A stretch of DNA of 59,885 bases from Acidobacteriota bacterium (GCA_003225055.1 QIAU01000199.1:1-59885); one strand, 5' to 3'; counted from the stretch's first letter, positions 36,502 through 44,877 are shown. Numbers and translations are program-made. Notes: a model not told the origin generated them from the sequence alone.

Positions 36502-36912
36502 CGACAGGTGTCGACGCTAACGTGATCATTGCGTTGTGGGATAAGAATTCTGCACTTAGCTTGGCAGCCCAGAACGCTCTGGAGGCGGCGTTCAACCGGG
36601 GCATTTGGTCGTAGCGGCTCCGGTATTCGCGTAGCAGCCCCAGGGCGCACCGAAGCATCGTCGGATCATTTCTCGAAGAGACTGGAGTTGGCGTTGACTG
36701 GGAATTGGGCCGAGCAGGTATGGCGGTTTGCAGGACGAGCGTTCAAGGCATATGCGGAGCGCCGTCGTAAAAAGCGCGACGCGGGAACGCGTCGCATACT
36801 TGCTGATTTCCTAGTCGGGGCTCATGCAGTGTCGAACGGTTTTCGCCTACTCACATTGGACGGTCGGTTATATCGAGTATCATTTCCTACTCTCGTAATC
36901 GAGACGTTCTGA
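36498..36912 (+). pseudogene. PIN-domain toxin, multiply frameshifted
   Basis: The ATG at 36498 begins TTGVDANVIIALWDKNS, the first acidic motif of a PIN nuclease, and continues AAQNALEAAFNRG before a premature TAG. The rest of the domain is spread over other frames: HLVVAAPVFA, then APGRTEA, then LEETGVGVDWELG, and finally RFAGRAFKAYAERRRKKRD, RRILADFLVGAHA and LLTLDGRLYRVSFPTLVIE to the stop at 36910. At least three shifts are needed to join these. The intact form would have been a ~137-residue ribonuclease partner of the AbrB-type antitoxin. Confidence 0.8.
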
Positions 36913-36914
36913 GG

Positions 36915-37149
36915 ATCAGCCACAACAACGGGCCAGATTTCGGACGCGGGGCGATGACCAATGATTATATCGATTTCAACAACATCGACATGATGTTGGT
37001 GATGGGCGGGAATCCTGCCGAAAACCACCCGTGCGGGCTACAAGCGGGCCATCGAAGCAAAGCGCAACCATAACGCCAAGATCATTGTTGTAAATCCTCG
37101 CCTCACGCGCACCGCCGCCACCGCCGACCAAAAGTCGTTAGTCTCATGA
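36915..37149 (+). pseudogene. Formate dehydrogenase alpha subunit (molybdopterin enzyme) internal fragment
   Basis: Starting three bases after the PIN remnant, the plus strand reads DFGRGAMTNDYIDFNNIDMM then LVMGGNPAENHPCG, and after a one-base shift near 37035 YKRAIEAKRNHNAKIIVVNP and RLTRTAATAD. These match consecutive parts of the FdnG/FdhA-type large subunit just beyond the Sec/Cys active-site region, where the GGNPAE loop and DPRFTRTA segment contact the molybdopterin. Only ~75 of ~1,000 residues remain, and neither end is preserved. Confidence 0.75.
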
Positions 37150-37175
37150 GTCCAACCACCTGTCTTCAAGTCGAT

Positions 37176-37592
37176 TTAGGCGCTGTAGGGATTGACCACA
37201 GGGACTGAAAGGTCTTCGAAGTGGCTGGTGTTGCGGGTCGCCAGCGTGGCACGGTGGGCAAGCACAATTCCGGCGATCATCGTGTCACGCAGATCGCCCG
37301 GCCTGCCTCTCTTTTGCCGAGCAGCCATCAACTCCGCAGCTTGAGTCGCAGCTGCGGCATCGAATGAGGCGATCCGGTTCCCCATCGCGTCTAGCGCAGT
37401 TTCGAATGCCTGCATCTGAAGCGATCTCCGTTTGCCGGTCGCCATGATCTGCAATCCGAATCGGATCTCAAGGATCGTCACCGAGTTCGTCCATATCGAT
37501 GTTCGAGGCTGCCGGTCGAGCCACTCGATCACGTGCCTGTCGGGCGTTTGCCGCATCAACGCCGAGAGGACGTTCGTGTCGAGAATAATCAT
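37176..37592 (-). CDS. FitB/VapC-type PIN-domain toxin
   Basis: The 138 residues contain the PIN acidic residues: MIILDTNVLSALM, the Glu in SVTILEIRFGLQIM, and RPGDLRDTMIAGIVLAH with Asp. TRNTSHFEDL near the end is the common FitB-type ending. It should be a Mg-dependent ribonuclease held inactive by its antitoxin. The start overlaps the antitoxin stop by four bases. No lesion is visible, in contrast to the PIN gene next door. Confidence 0.88.
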   Translation of the reverse strand: MIILDTNVLSALMRQTPDRHVIEWLDRQPRTSIWTNSVTILEIRFGLQIMATGKRRSLQMQAFETALDAMGNRIASFDAAAATQAAELMAARQKRGRPGDLRDTMIAGIVLAHRATLATRNTSHFEDLSVPVVNPYSA

Positions 37593-37837
37593 GACTCAAA
37601 GAGCGCAGGGTTAATCTGATGGCCTCGCAGCTCGTGGATGTCCGCATTTAGACCCAGCTTCTGGAATAAACCAGCGATCTCGCTACCGAGCTTGCCAGCC
37701 GGTACTTCTTCCTCGTTGGCGACATTTCTGAGGATGTCTCGCACCTCCTCTTCCATGCTTCGGCCGTGGCGCCTCGCCCGGCGCTGCAACTTAGCTTTCA
37801 CAACGTTCTCGATATTGCGCACGATAAGCTGCCCCAT
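37589..37837 (-). CDS. FitA-type ribbon-helix-helix antitoxin
   Basis: The 82-residue product starts GQLIVRNIENVVKAKLQRRA and continues HGRSMEEEVRDILRNV, the ribbon-helix-helix signature of FitA/Arc-like antitoxins. The tail (GLFQKLGLNADIHELRGHQI) should thread into the toxin. FitA-type proteins bind inverted repeats in their own promoter, and a pair of overlapping palindromes sits 19 bases upstream at 37856-37873. Confidence 0.87.
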   Translation of the reverse strand: MGQLIVRNIENVVKAKLQRRARRHGRSMEEEVRDILRNVANEEEVPAGKLGSEIAGLFQKLGLNADIHELRGHQINPALFES

Positions 37838-37855
37838 GAGTAGATTCCCTGGATA

Positions 37856-37873
37856 ATGATATCATGATATCAT
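37856..37873. promoter_or_regulatory. Overlapping ATGATATCAT palindromes, probable FitA operator
   Basis: The 10-bp perfect palindrome ATGATATCAT occurs at 37856-37865 and again at 37864-37873, sharing two bases, so the centres are 8 bp apart. It lies 19 bases from the antitoxin start. Arc-type dimers often bind such adjacent half-sites. Confidence 0.65.
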
Positions 37874-38439
37874 AACTTTTTGGTGCGCACGAGGGTTCTC
37901 GTTTTCACAACCGTTGTTGTCCTTGCCTTCATTCCTGCTGTTCAAGCGCAGTGCTTCGATCAGAACACAGTTCGCTACCGGTAAAACGATCGCGTTGACT
38001 TCCCTGGCAAGCCTCCTCTGCACTGGGGCCAGAGCGGATACAATCTTGGTGAATGGTGCGTTTCCCAGAACCATCAAACCCCACGCCACTGTTCGGCCGC
38101 TCGGTTTGCCGGTCCACTATAATAAGCCGTAGGCAAAGGCGATCTGAACTTCAGATCCCTGATAGCGTTAAAGCGGAACGGATGGCGTCGTGGAGGCCTG
38201 CGGTCTTCGCGATTCGCGATCAGCCGCTTGATTTCTGAAAGAAGGGGACTCGCGAACTTATTAATCTACACTTCTCATTTCTCACTGCCTCGATAACATG
38301 CGCTGTGATCGGTTCCATCCAAGTTTTCCACTCAAATTCACAGGAACTCACAGCACAATTCTTTCTGTCCTTCCGGTAGAGTAATGGCTGCATTAGCACG
38401 AAGAGTCCAAGAGGCATAAAAAAGGATCGTCATAACCCA
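37874..38439. other. Gap with an orphan signal-peptide frame
   Basis: From about 37884 the plus strand reads TRVLVFTTVVVLAFIPAVQA, a convincing secretion signal, followed by QCFDQNTVRYR and a stop at ~37981. It may be the 5' end of a lost exported protein. The rest of the gap shows nothing recognised until the GTG of the Hsp70 cluster. Confidence 0.35.
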
Positions 38440-41220
38440 GTGGTGATCAGGGAGAGAACGACCGCTCGGTCCCAGGTCGGGGAGTCCCGTGGATCGTTTC
38501 CCGACGCCCTGCCAGCGGCCGAAGCCCGGGTGCGCGAACTAATCGCCGGGCGACACTCGAAAGCCGCGCTCGAAGCGGCGAAAGACCTGCACAAATGCTA
38601 TGCGACGCCGGGCTCGGAGGGTTTGCTCGTTGAAGCCTACGAGGCTCGCATCCGTGATCTATTGAGACACGGAATGTCGATCGAGGCCAAGTCACTGCTG
38701 GACTTGGTTATCCAGAGGTTTCCTTCGGCGCGGGCGCGACTCGAAGAAGTTTTGTTCGAAGTGCGCATGAACGAGGGGAATTTGGATGCGTGGGTTGCTC
38801 CGCTTCAGGATCCGAACCTCGCTCCGGCCGTTCGCGAGAGGATCGAGACGGCTATCCGGCAACGGGTATTCGACTTGCCGGCTCTTTCCCAGGCTTCCTC
38901 ACTTCTGCCCACTCACAGTTTGCGGGAGGGGGCGGCCGTGCTGATTGCTGCCCTGAAGGCGGTGACCAGCGCGCCTGTGGGAGAAGCCGACTTGGTTTTG
39001 CCGCAGGTGTCGCGCCGCGGCCCACTGGCATCGTGGAAGGCATTGGTTAATGCGATTGCGACTTTTCACCGGCGCGATGATGCAACCTGCCGCATGTGGC
39101 TCCAGGCGATCGCACCCGATTCTGTTCCCGCCCGCTTAGTACCCGCTATACAGGTGATGCTAGGTTCCGCAACGGCTCCCGTGCTCAACTTTGCCGCCCA
39201 GAAGTTAGTTGCTGCTACCGGAGCCGGCGGGGAAACCCTCCGTTCCGCCCTGGCGTCCCTCGAATCGGCAATGGCAGCTAAGAGGCGCCCACCGATTCTG
39301 CAAAAGGCACGGGCGGCCGTATCGGCCTGTGAGCGGTTTGGTCCCGATCTTCGTGAGAAGTTGCGCCAATACATTTCGATCCGCTGCATGGTACTGGGCT
39401 TTGCCCCGGATTCGGTGCGTGATGCCATCGGAGGTTCCCCTCGAAAAGATGCCCGATGGTTCCATCTGGTAGCCAAGGCCATGGAGGGCACCTTCGAGAG
39501 CTTTGAGGATTTGGCTGATGCCCTCATCGCCTGGGAAGCTTTTCGAGAGCGGGCCCTAGAAGAGAAATTGTTCACGGCGAATACTGTGGAAGACGGAGTG
39601 CTATCGCTGCACATGGCAGAGTTGGCTGCTCGCATACCCGCGGATGTGGCTGACGACCTCCTGTCGCTTGTGTACCGGCGAAATTCCCCTTTGAGCAAGG
39701 GTGGATTGACGCCGCAACGGCTATTCTCACCCGCCGCTCTTTACGAACGAGCATGTGCATCTGATCCGCATTCGGACGCCTTCCAGTCCTGGCTGGTGTG
39801 GGCTAAAAAGCAGCGCGACTGGAGAGTGGCAGACCGGGTTGCCGAGTCCTGGCATCAGGCGTGCGGCAAGGATGTGGCTCCGCTGTTATGGCTGATGGAG
39901 TCCAGCGAGAAGCGCAGTGCCTACCAGAAATCGCTTAAGTACCTGGAACACGCCGAGCAACTGGACCGCCTCAACCCCGAGGTTCGCAAAGCCAAACTGC
40001 GACTCCTACTGGCCGGCGTCTTGCGTCATTTTCGCCAAGGCAAACCTCACTTGGCCTCCCAAGGAATCGAACGCATCGAGGCCTCAGCCGAACTGGACGG
40101 GAGCTTGGCTGCGTTGGTGAGCGCTCTGCGCAGGGTTTGTGCGGCACTTGATAAGGACTCCGATGCGGTCAACCGGCACGCTGCGGAGGTAGAGGCGCGC
40201 CTGGAAAGTTGCGTGGCCGCCTACGCTCTCCATCAGGGCATCGCGGACGCGGCTGTTCTCGCGCCTGAGGAGATCTGGCTGGATCCGCTGGACATGAAGT
40301 CCTATGACGGTGTGACGCTGCTCAAAGGTTTGGCCAAGGCCTGTGTTTTGGGTGATTCCGTGGGCATGCCCTTGGCGATTCCGGAGAAGTGGGAAGACCG
40401 GCTGAGCTCTTCCTTGAGAGCTTCCGACCCCGCGCTGCACACCGCCGAGCTACTGGTGCTTGGCGAGGCCGCCATTCGCAGCCAAGCGTCCGGCTTGGCC
40501 TTTGCCCTGTCCGTGGCAGGCATGGCATGTGGTGGCGCTGATGCCAGATTTCTCTTCCTGCGTGCGCGGGCGTTGCCCCCATGGGCTTCTGAGAGACGCT
40601 ATGATTGCCTGTCTGCCGCCCTGGAACTGGCCCGCCGCGAACGCAATACGGACTTAGCCGGAAAACTGCTTGACGAATTGCGCTGCTGCCCAAGCAACAT
40701 GTTTGCCCCGGACGACTTTCTTGCCGAGGTCGGGCCCGGTGGTTACTCGATGGAACCGGGTTTTCTCAATGAGATCCTGGCGTCTGAAAGAGCGGAGAAG
40801 CAATTCCCGGTCCCGAGCCGGAATCTGCCAGCGAGTGATGGGTCGGACGAGGTGGACACATTCCGGGATGAAAACGATTTTGCAGATTTCGAAGACATCC
40901 CTGCAAACATGCCTCCGGAACTGGCCCGCGAGTTGACCAAGGCCATCGCCCGAGGCGCCAAACCCGAGGAGATCTTGAAAGGGATTTTGCCGGGCACATC
41001 AGGGGCTGCAGAGCTTGAGGACTTGTTCGGGTTGCTGGTTCCTGAGCTGTTGCGGGAGGTCAAGAAGGCCATGGCTCTGGGCGCCGCTCCAGACGAAATC
41101 TTGGCGGAGATGGAAGACGTCCTTCGTGGTGGCGATTCCCGGAAAGGGCAGTTTCCCCGGGGGGCACAAAAGAAGGAGAACCCCAGAGCAGGGCGTCCTG
41201 AGCAGGGAAGCCTGTTTTAA
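38440..41220 (+). CDS. Large helical-repeat protein, first gene of the Hsp70 cluster
   Basis: The 926 residues start at GTG (38440 or 38443). There is no signal peptide or membrane segment. The whole chain appears alpha-helical, with degenerate ~35-40-residue units (SLKYLEHAEQLDRLNPEVRK is TPR-like), so it is probably a cytosolic solenoid. Near the C-terminus two related segments occur: ELARELTKAIARGAKPEEIL and ELLREVKKAMALGAAPDEIL. The tail is basic and Gly/Gln-rich. No known family is recognised. The J-domain gene starts 10 bases after its stop, so it is likely a scaffold or client adaptor of the Hsp70 system. Confidence 0.75.
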   Translation: MVIRERTTARSQVGESRGSFPDALPAAEARVRELIAGRHSKAALEAAKDLHKCYATPGSEGLLVEAYEARIRDLLRHGMSIEAKSLLDLVIQRFPSARARLEEVLFEVRMNEGNLDAWVAPLQDPNLAPAVRERIETAIRQRVFDLPALSQASSLLPTHSLREGAAVLIAALKAVTSAPVGEADLVLPQVSRRGPLASWKALVNAIATFHRRDDATCRMWLQAIAPDSVPARLVPAIQVMLGSATAPVLNFAAQKLVAATGAGGETLRSALASLESAMAAKRRPPILQKARAAVSACERFGPDLREKLRQYISIRCMVLGFAPDSVRDAIGGSPRKDARWFHLVAKAMEGTFESFEDLADALIAWEAFRERALEEKLFTANTVEDGVLSLHMAELAARIPADVADDLLSLVYRRNSPLSKGGLTPQRLFSPAALYERACASDPHSDAFQSWLVWAKKQRDWRVADRVAESWHQACGKDVAPLLWLMESSEKRSAYQKSLKYLEHAEQLDRLNPEVRKAKLRLLLAGVLRHFRQGKPHLASQGIERIEASAELDGSLAALVSALRRVCAALDKDSDAVNRHAAEVEARLESCVAAYALHQGIADAAVLAPEEIWLDPLDMKSYDGVTLLKGLAKACVLGDSVGMPLAIPEKWEDRLSSSLRASDPALHTAELLVLGEAAIRSQASGLAFALSVAGMACGGADARFLFLRARALPPWASERRYDCLSAALELARRERNTDLAGKLLDELRCCPSNMFAPDDFLAEVGPGGYSMEPGFLNEILASERAEKQFPVPSRNLPASDGSDEVDTFRDENDFADFEDIPANMPPELARELTKAIARGAKPEEILKGILPGTSGAAELEDLFGLLVPELLREVKKAMALGAAPDEILAEMEDVLRGGDSRKGQFPRGAQKKENPRAGRPEQGSLF

Positions 41221-41230
41221 GGATGAAGCG

Positions 41231-41536
41231 ATGCAGAAGTCGAATCTTTCACTAGACCCACGGATCGTGCTAGGGGTTGCCGAGGACGCGACCGACGAAC
41301 AGATTCGTGCGGCGTATTTGAACAAGCTCAAACAGTTCCCCCCGGACCGCAGCCCTGCCGAATTTGAGCAGGTCCGGGACGCCTACGAATTCCTCCGGGA
41401 CCGCCGCCAACGCTTCCGACACTTTCTGATCTCCATCGATCCGCTTGCTCCGTTGGACACGGTGTTCGGGAGCGGTTCGAGTGAGAGGAAGTTCGTTGGA
41501 CCGGAACCCTGGCTGGCCGTATTGAAGGAAAAATAG
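41231..41536 (+). CDS. Minimal J-domain protein with altered HPD motif
   Basis: The 101 residues consist of little more than a J domain: DPRIVLGVAEDATDEQIRAA, helix II YLNKLKQF, the loop PPDRSPAEF, and helix III VRDAYEFLRDRRQRF. In canonical DnaJ proteins the loop is HPD and its His is needed to stimulate Hsp70 ATPase; here residue 37 is Pro. No Gly/Phe region, zinc domain or client domain follows. The ATG at 41231 is in the right frame; an ATG at 41223 is not. The gene is packed between the helical protein and the GrpE-like gene. Confidence 0.8.
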   Translation: MQKSNLSLDPRIVLGVAEDATDEQIRAAYLNKLKQFPPDRSPAEFEQVRDAYEFLRDRRQRFRHFLISIDPLAPLDTVFGSGSSERKFVGPEPWLAVLKEK

Positions 41537-41542
41537 ATCCGA

Positions 41543-42391
41543 ATGGGCATGAACTCTGACGGCTCGGAAAGCTCTGTGCATGAAATCCGCGAGATCAGCC
41601 TACGTGGGTTCGAGACGTGGTTGGACAGCGCCCTCGCTGGAGAACAACCGCCTCCGGGCTTAGCTGCGGACTTGCTGACCGCGATCGAAAATGGGGAGCC
41701 GCTTGCGCCGGTTGAAGGCCGCTGCGACCTGTACGCTCTGTGGTCGGCGATAACGGCCCTCACGCAGGAGGTCAAGCTGCAAAGCCGGACCTTCAAGCAA
41801 GTGGGCGATACATTGGCACAGCTGCCTGAGGCGGTGGCTGCGGCGATGGCACGGGGCTCTGCCGCCGAGCTCATGGATGTTGAGGAGGAGGAGGAGGAGG
41901 AGGAGGAAAAACAAGAACCGGAGGCAGCTTTGGGGGTGGCGCATGCCTGGCGTCCTGCGAACCAACATATCGACCTCCTGCTCGACCTGCGCGACCGTCT
42001 CGAGCGCGGCCTCAATTCCCTGCGTGAAGCCAGTTCAGGGTTACTGACCAACGCCCGCCGCTCCAGGTGGTCACGTTGGTTCGGTAAGGATAAGGAGGAG
42101 CCACCGTCCCAGACTCGGCAGGTTCTGGCCGCCCTGGAAAAGGGCTACACCCTGACCTTGGACCGCCTCGATGAGGCGCTACAGGATTACCGTGTCAACC
42201 CAATCCTCTGCCAGGGGAAGGAGTTTGATTCCCACCGGATGACTGCTGTCGAGCGGGAAGAAACGGACTCGGTGCCCGAGGGAACAGTGGTGGGCGTTTA
42301 TCGCAACGGTTATGAGTGGGAAGGGGAAGTTTATCGTTTGGCTCAGGTCAAAGTGGCACGCAGGAAGTCGAGCGATCGAGAAATTGACTAA
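41543..42391 (+). CDS. GrpE-like nucleotide exchange factor with a nine-Glu tract
   Basis: The last ~70 residues have the GrpE beta-domain pattern: GKEFDSHRMTAVEREETDSV then GTVVGVYRNGYEWEGEVYRL and the final AQVKVAR. The preceding ~60 residues (LLLDLRDRLERGLNSLREAS) form the long helix. The N-terminal ~110 residues are specific to this protein, and residues 114-122 are nine consecutive Glu encoded by eight GAG and one GAA (41882-41908). At 282 residues it is longer than typical GrpE (~190). It should exchange nucleotide on the Hsp70 encoded next. It starts six bases after the J-domain gene. Confidence 0.78.
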   Translation: MGMNSDGSESSVHEIREISLRGFETWLDSALAGEQPPPGLAADLLTAIENGEPLAPVEGRCDLYALWSAITALTQEVKLQSRTFKQVGDTLAQLPEAVAAAMARGSAAELMDVEEEEEEEEEKQEPEAALGVAHAWRPANQHIDLLLDLRDRLERGLNSLREASSGLLTNARRSRWSRWFGKDKEEPPSQTRQVLAALEKGYTLTLDRLDEALQDYRVNPILCQGKEFDSHRMTAVEREETDSVPEGTVVGVYRNGYEWEGEVYRLAQVKVARRKSSDREID

Positions 42392-42438
42392 CAGGTAATT
42401 TGCATGGTCGTAATTGGGGCAGGGGGAGCTTCAGCAAA

Positions 42439-42459
42439 GGGGATCAATTCTTGATCCCC
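42439..42459 (+). promoter_or_regulatory. Perfect hairpin between the GrpE-like and Hsp70 genes
   Basis: GGGGATCAA (42439-42447) and TTGATCCCC (42451-42459) are exact complements around a TTC loop. No T-run follows, so it is more likely an operator, an mRNA-processing site or an attenuator than a terminator. It does not match the CIRCE element bound by HrcA. Confidence 0.5.
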
Positions 42460-42526
42460 ACGATGTATCCCCGGGCGGGAGCCAAGAGACTGGATACAAA
42501 AGAATTATTAAGGAGGATGGAGGCTG

Positions 42527-44359
42527 ATGAGCGAGCTTATCGTAGGTATTGATCTGGGCACTACTAATTCGGAGGTGGCTAGCTTTGTCGACGGTCGAGT
42601 GCAAGTTCTCGGCTGCGGGAAGACCAAGATACTCCCTTCAGTTGTGGGGCTCTCTCCTTCTGGGGACGTGCTTGTGGGCGAGCCAGCGCGCAATCAGTTA
42701 ATTGCTTACCCGGAGCGAACCGTGCGCAGCATCAAGCGCAAAATGGGGAGCAAGGAAAGCGTAACCCTGGGCGATCGCCAGTTCACTCCTCCCGAAGTCT
42801 CGGCCTTGATTCTGCGCGAGCTCGCGGCTTGGGCCTCGTGTAGCGTCGGGCAGCAGGTGCACCAAGCCGTGATTACCGTTCCTGCGTATTTCTCGGACGC
42901 GCAACGCCAAGCCACTCGGGAGGCTGCGGCACTAGCGGGTCTGGAGGCAATTCGGATCCTCAACGAGCCCACTGCAGCCAGCTTGGCGTATGGGGAAGGG
43001 GAGCGGCACAGCGCTATGGTCTATGACCTCGGTGGCGGTACCTTCGACGTCTCCATCGTTGCCTTGGAAGGCGATATTACCGAGGTGCTGGCCAGCCATG
43101 GCGATAACCACTTGGGCGGCGACGACTTCAACGATCTATTGGCGGAGCATTTGCTGACGGCCTTCCAAACGGAGCACGGCGTTGATTTGCGGCAGGGACA
43201 TCCCGTGGCGTGCGCGCGTATCTGGTGGGCCGCTGAAGAGGCCAAAAAGCGGCTGAGTTTTGAGCCGGAAGTCACCATCCGAGAAGAAGCCCTGGTTAGC
43301 GAGAAAGGGAAACCCCTGCACTTGGAGTTGGAGGTCACACGGGAACAGTACGAAGCGATGATCCGCCCGTTGCTGGAGAAAACGCTGGAGAGCGTTTCCA
43401 AAGCTCTCGCCGACTCTCGGAAAAGCCCCGGGGACCTGGACACGATCCTGTTGGTCGGCGGTTCCACGCGCACACCGTTGGTGTCCCGGCTGTTGCTTGA
43501 ACGCACTGGCCTCGTGCCCCAGGAAGAAATTCATCCGGACCTGTGCGTAGCCTTGGGAGCTGGTGTACTCGCCTCTCGACTAGCGGGGCATGAGGTGGAC
43601 CGGGTGCTGGTCGATGTATCCCCCTACTCATTCGGCGTCTCCTATCTCGGAGAACGCGGCGGTGTTCCGTACCCCTACTGCTACAAGCCCATTATCCGGC
43701 GTAATAGCCCGTTACCGTTGACCCGTACTGAGCGTTTCTTTACCTGTGTTCCGTTTCAGGAGCTCGTCGACGTTTGCGTTTACGAAGGCGAGGACGAAGA
43801 TGCGCTCAAGAATATCCTCGTCGGCATTTTCAAGGTTAAGGACTTAAAGAAGCTTCCCGATCTCAGCGAAGTTCTCTGCCGCATGAGCCTGGACTTGGAC
43901 GGCATTTTGCATGTGACTGCCGTCGAGAAATGCACCGGAAAGTCAAAGCACATTACTATTGATCGAGCCCTGGAGAAAAAGAGCGACGCGGAAATTGCCG
44001 AGGCACGCAAACGGCTGGAGGCTCTGTCCTCGAGAGGTATTTTCGAAGCCATCAAATCGGAAGAAGAAGAAGAAGAAGAAGAAGAAACCGAGGAATTGGA
44101 TGAGGACGCCGAGGCGGATAGAAACGCGAACGCCTTGGCTCTTACTGAGGGCGCATGGGCAAAAGTTGCCCGCGAGGCCTCGGAAGTAGCGCAGCGCTCG
44201 CGCCGGTTAGTCGAACAAATGCACGAAGAAGACCGCGAGGAAGTTACCGATCTCAACCAGAAGATCGAAACCGCCATCGCCGCCAAGGATGAAAAGACCC
44301 TCACAGGCGCGATCCAACAGCTTGCGGAACTGTTGTTCTTTGTGGAAGGGAAGCGGTGA
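42527..44359 (+). CDS. Hsp70 (DnaK-like) chaperone with divergent C-terminus
   Basis: The 610 residues carry a complete Hsp70 ATPase domain: VGIDLGTTNSEVASF at 6-20, AVITVPAYFSDAQRQATREA at ~114-133, LNEPTAASLAYG, YDLGGGTFDVS at 166-176 and LLVGGSTRTPLV at ~308-319. The interdomain region VLVDVSPYSFGVSYLGERGG differs from the DnaK LDVTPLSLGIE form. The substrate domain is present but shortened, with LDLDGILHVTAVEK. Residues 512-520 are nine Glu in GAA codons, then an acidic stretch and a helical lid; there is no DnaK-like acidic tail. It has a strong AAGGAGG site. It is probably a dedicated second Hsp70, not the housekeeping DnaK. Confidence 0.9.
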   Translation: MSELIVGIDLGTTNSEVASFVDGRVQVLGCGKTKILPSVVGLSPSGDVLVGEPARNQLIAYPERTVRSIKRKMGSKESVTLGDRQFTPPEVSALILRELAAWASCSVGQQVHQAVITVPAYFSDAQRQATREAAALAGLEAIRILNEPTAASLAYGEGERHSAMVYDLGGGTFDVSIVALEGDITEVLASHGDNHLGGDDFNDLLAEHLLTAFQTEHGVDLRQGHPVACARIWWAAEEAKKRLSFEPEVTIREEALVSEKGKPLHLELEVTREQYEAMIRPLLEKTLESVSKALADSRKSPGDLDTILLVGGSTRTPLVSRLLLERTGLVPQEEIHPDLCVALGAGVLASRLAGHEVDRVLVDVSPYSFGVSYLGERGGVPYPYCYKPIIRRNSPLPLTRTERFFTCVPFQELVDVCVYEGEDEDALKNILVGIFKVKDLKKLPDLSEVLCRMSLDLDGILHVTAVEKCTGKSKHITIDRALEKKSDAEIAEARKRLEALSSRGIFEAIKSEEEEEEEEETEELDEDAEADRNANALALTEGAWAKVAREASEVAQRSRRLVEQMHEEDREEVTDLNQKIETAIAAKDEKTLTGAIQQLAELLFFVEGKR

Positions 44360-44877
44360 ACGCAAACAGTCCGCAATCGGAAGCAGCCGGCCGATGCCCG
44401 GTATGTCAAGCCCGCTTTCGCGGCGTGTCGACGTGCTCCCGCTGTGGGGCCGATCTCATGCCGCTGATGCTCCTTGCGGCACACGCCTATTCTCTCCGGC
44501 AGTCCGCCCGGCGGTCGCTTCGGGCGGCAGACGCGCGGAGCGCCCTGGCTGCAGCCAAAGCGGCTCAGAAACTGCACACTACGGTTCAGGGGGGCATTTT
44601 AGAGATGGTAAGCGCCGCAGCGGTGGGTATAGGACAACCATCGTCGGTTGCGGTCTCGGCGGGCCCCCGAGAGGCGCCAAAACGTGCCCTGAGCGAAACG
44701 GAAGGCGCCTCGCTGCCCACTCCCGCACATGAGGAGAACCCCTCGTGCCCGATCGCTAGGTGCCAGCGATCAGAGATAGCGTTCCCCGTGCCTTGGAAGG
44801 GTCTCTGCTTGTCAGCAGCGGCGGCTCTGATTGTGGTCATGGGTTTTGGGTTGGGCCGTCACAGGCCGCGCGCCTGA
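44356..44877 (+). CDS. Zinc-ribbon protein with one C-terminal membrane segment, Hsp70 cluster
   Basis: The 173-residue product begins at GTG 44356, overlapping the Hsp70 stop (GTGA). Residues 14-30 form a Cys4 zinc ribbon (CPVCQARFRGVSTCSRCG). A helical Ala-rich part follows (SLRAADARSALAAAKAAQKL) and a low-complexity linker, then one membrane segment (~149-166, LCLSAAAALIVVMGFGLG). The architecture suggests a tail-anchored protein that could tether the Hsp70 system to the membrane. Family not recognised beyond the ribbon. Confidence 0.7.
   Translation: MNANSPQSEAAGRCPVCQARFRGVSTCSRCGADLMPLMLLAAHAYSLRQSARRSLRAADARSALAAAKAAQKLHTTVQGGILEMVSAAAVGIGQPSSVAVSAGPREAPKRALSETEGASLPTPAHEENPSCPIARCQRSEIAFPVPWKGLCLSAAAALIVVMGFGLGRHRPRA

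Noticed and set aside
42439-42459. CIRCE/HrcA heat-shock operator before the Hsp70 gene
   Set aside because: The inverted repeat has a 3-base spacer and no match to the TTAGCACTC/GAGTGCTAA half-sites.
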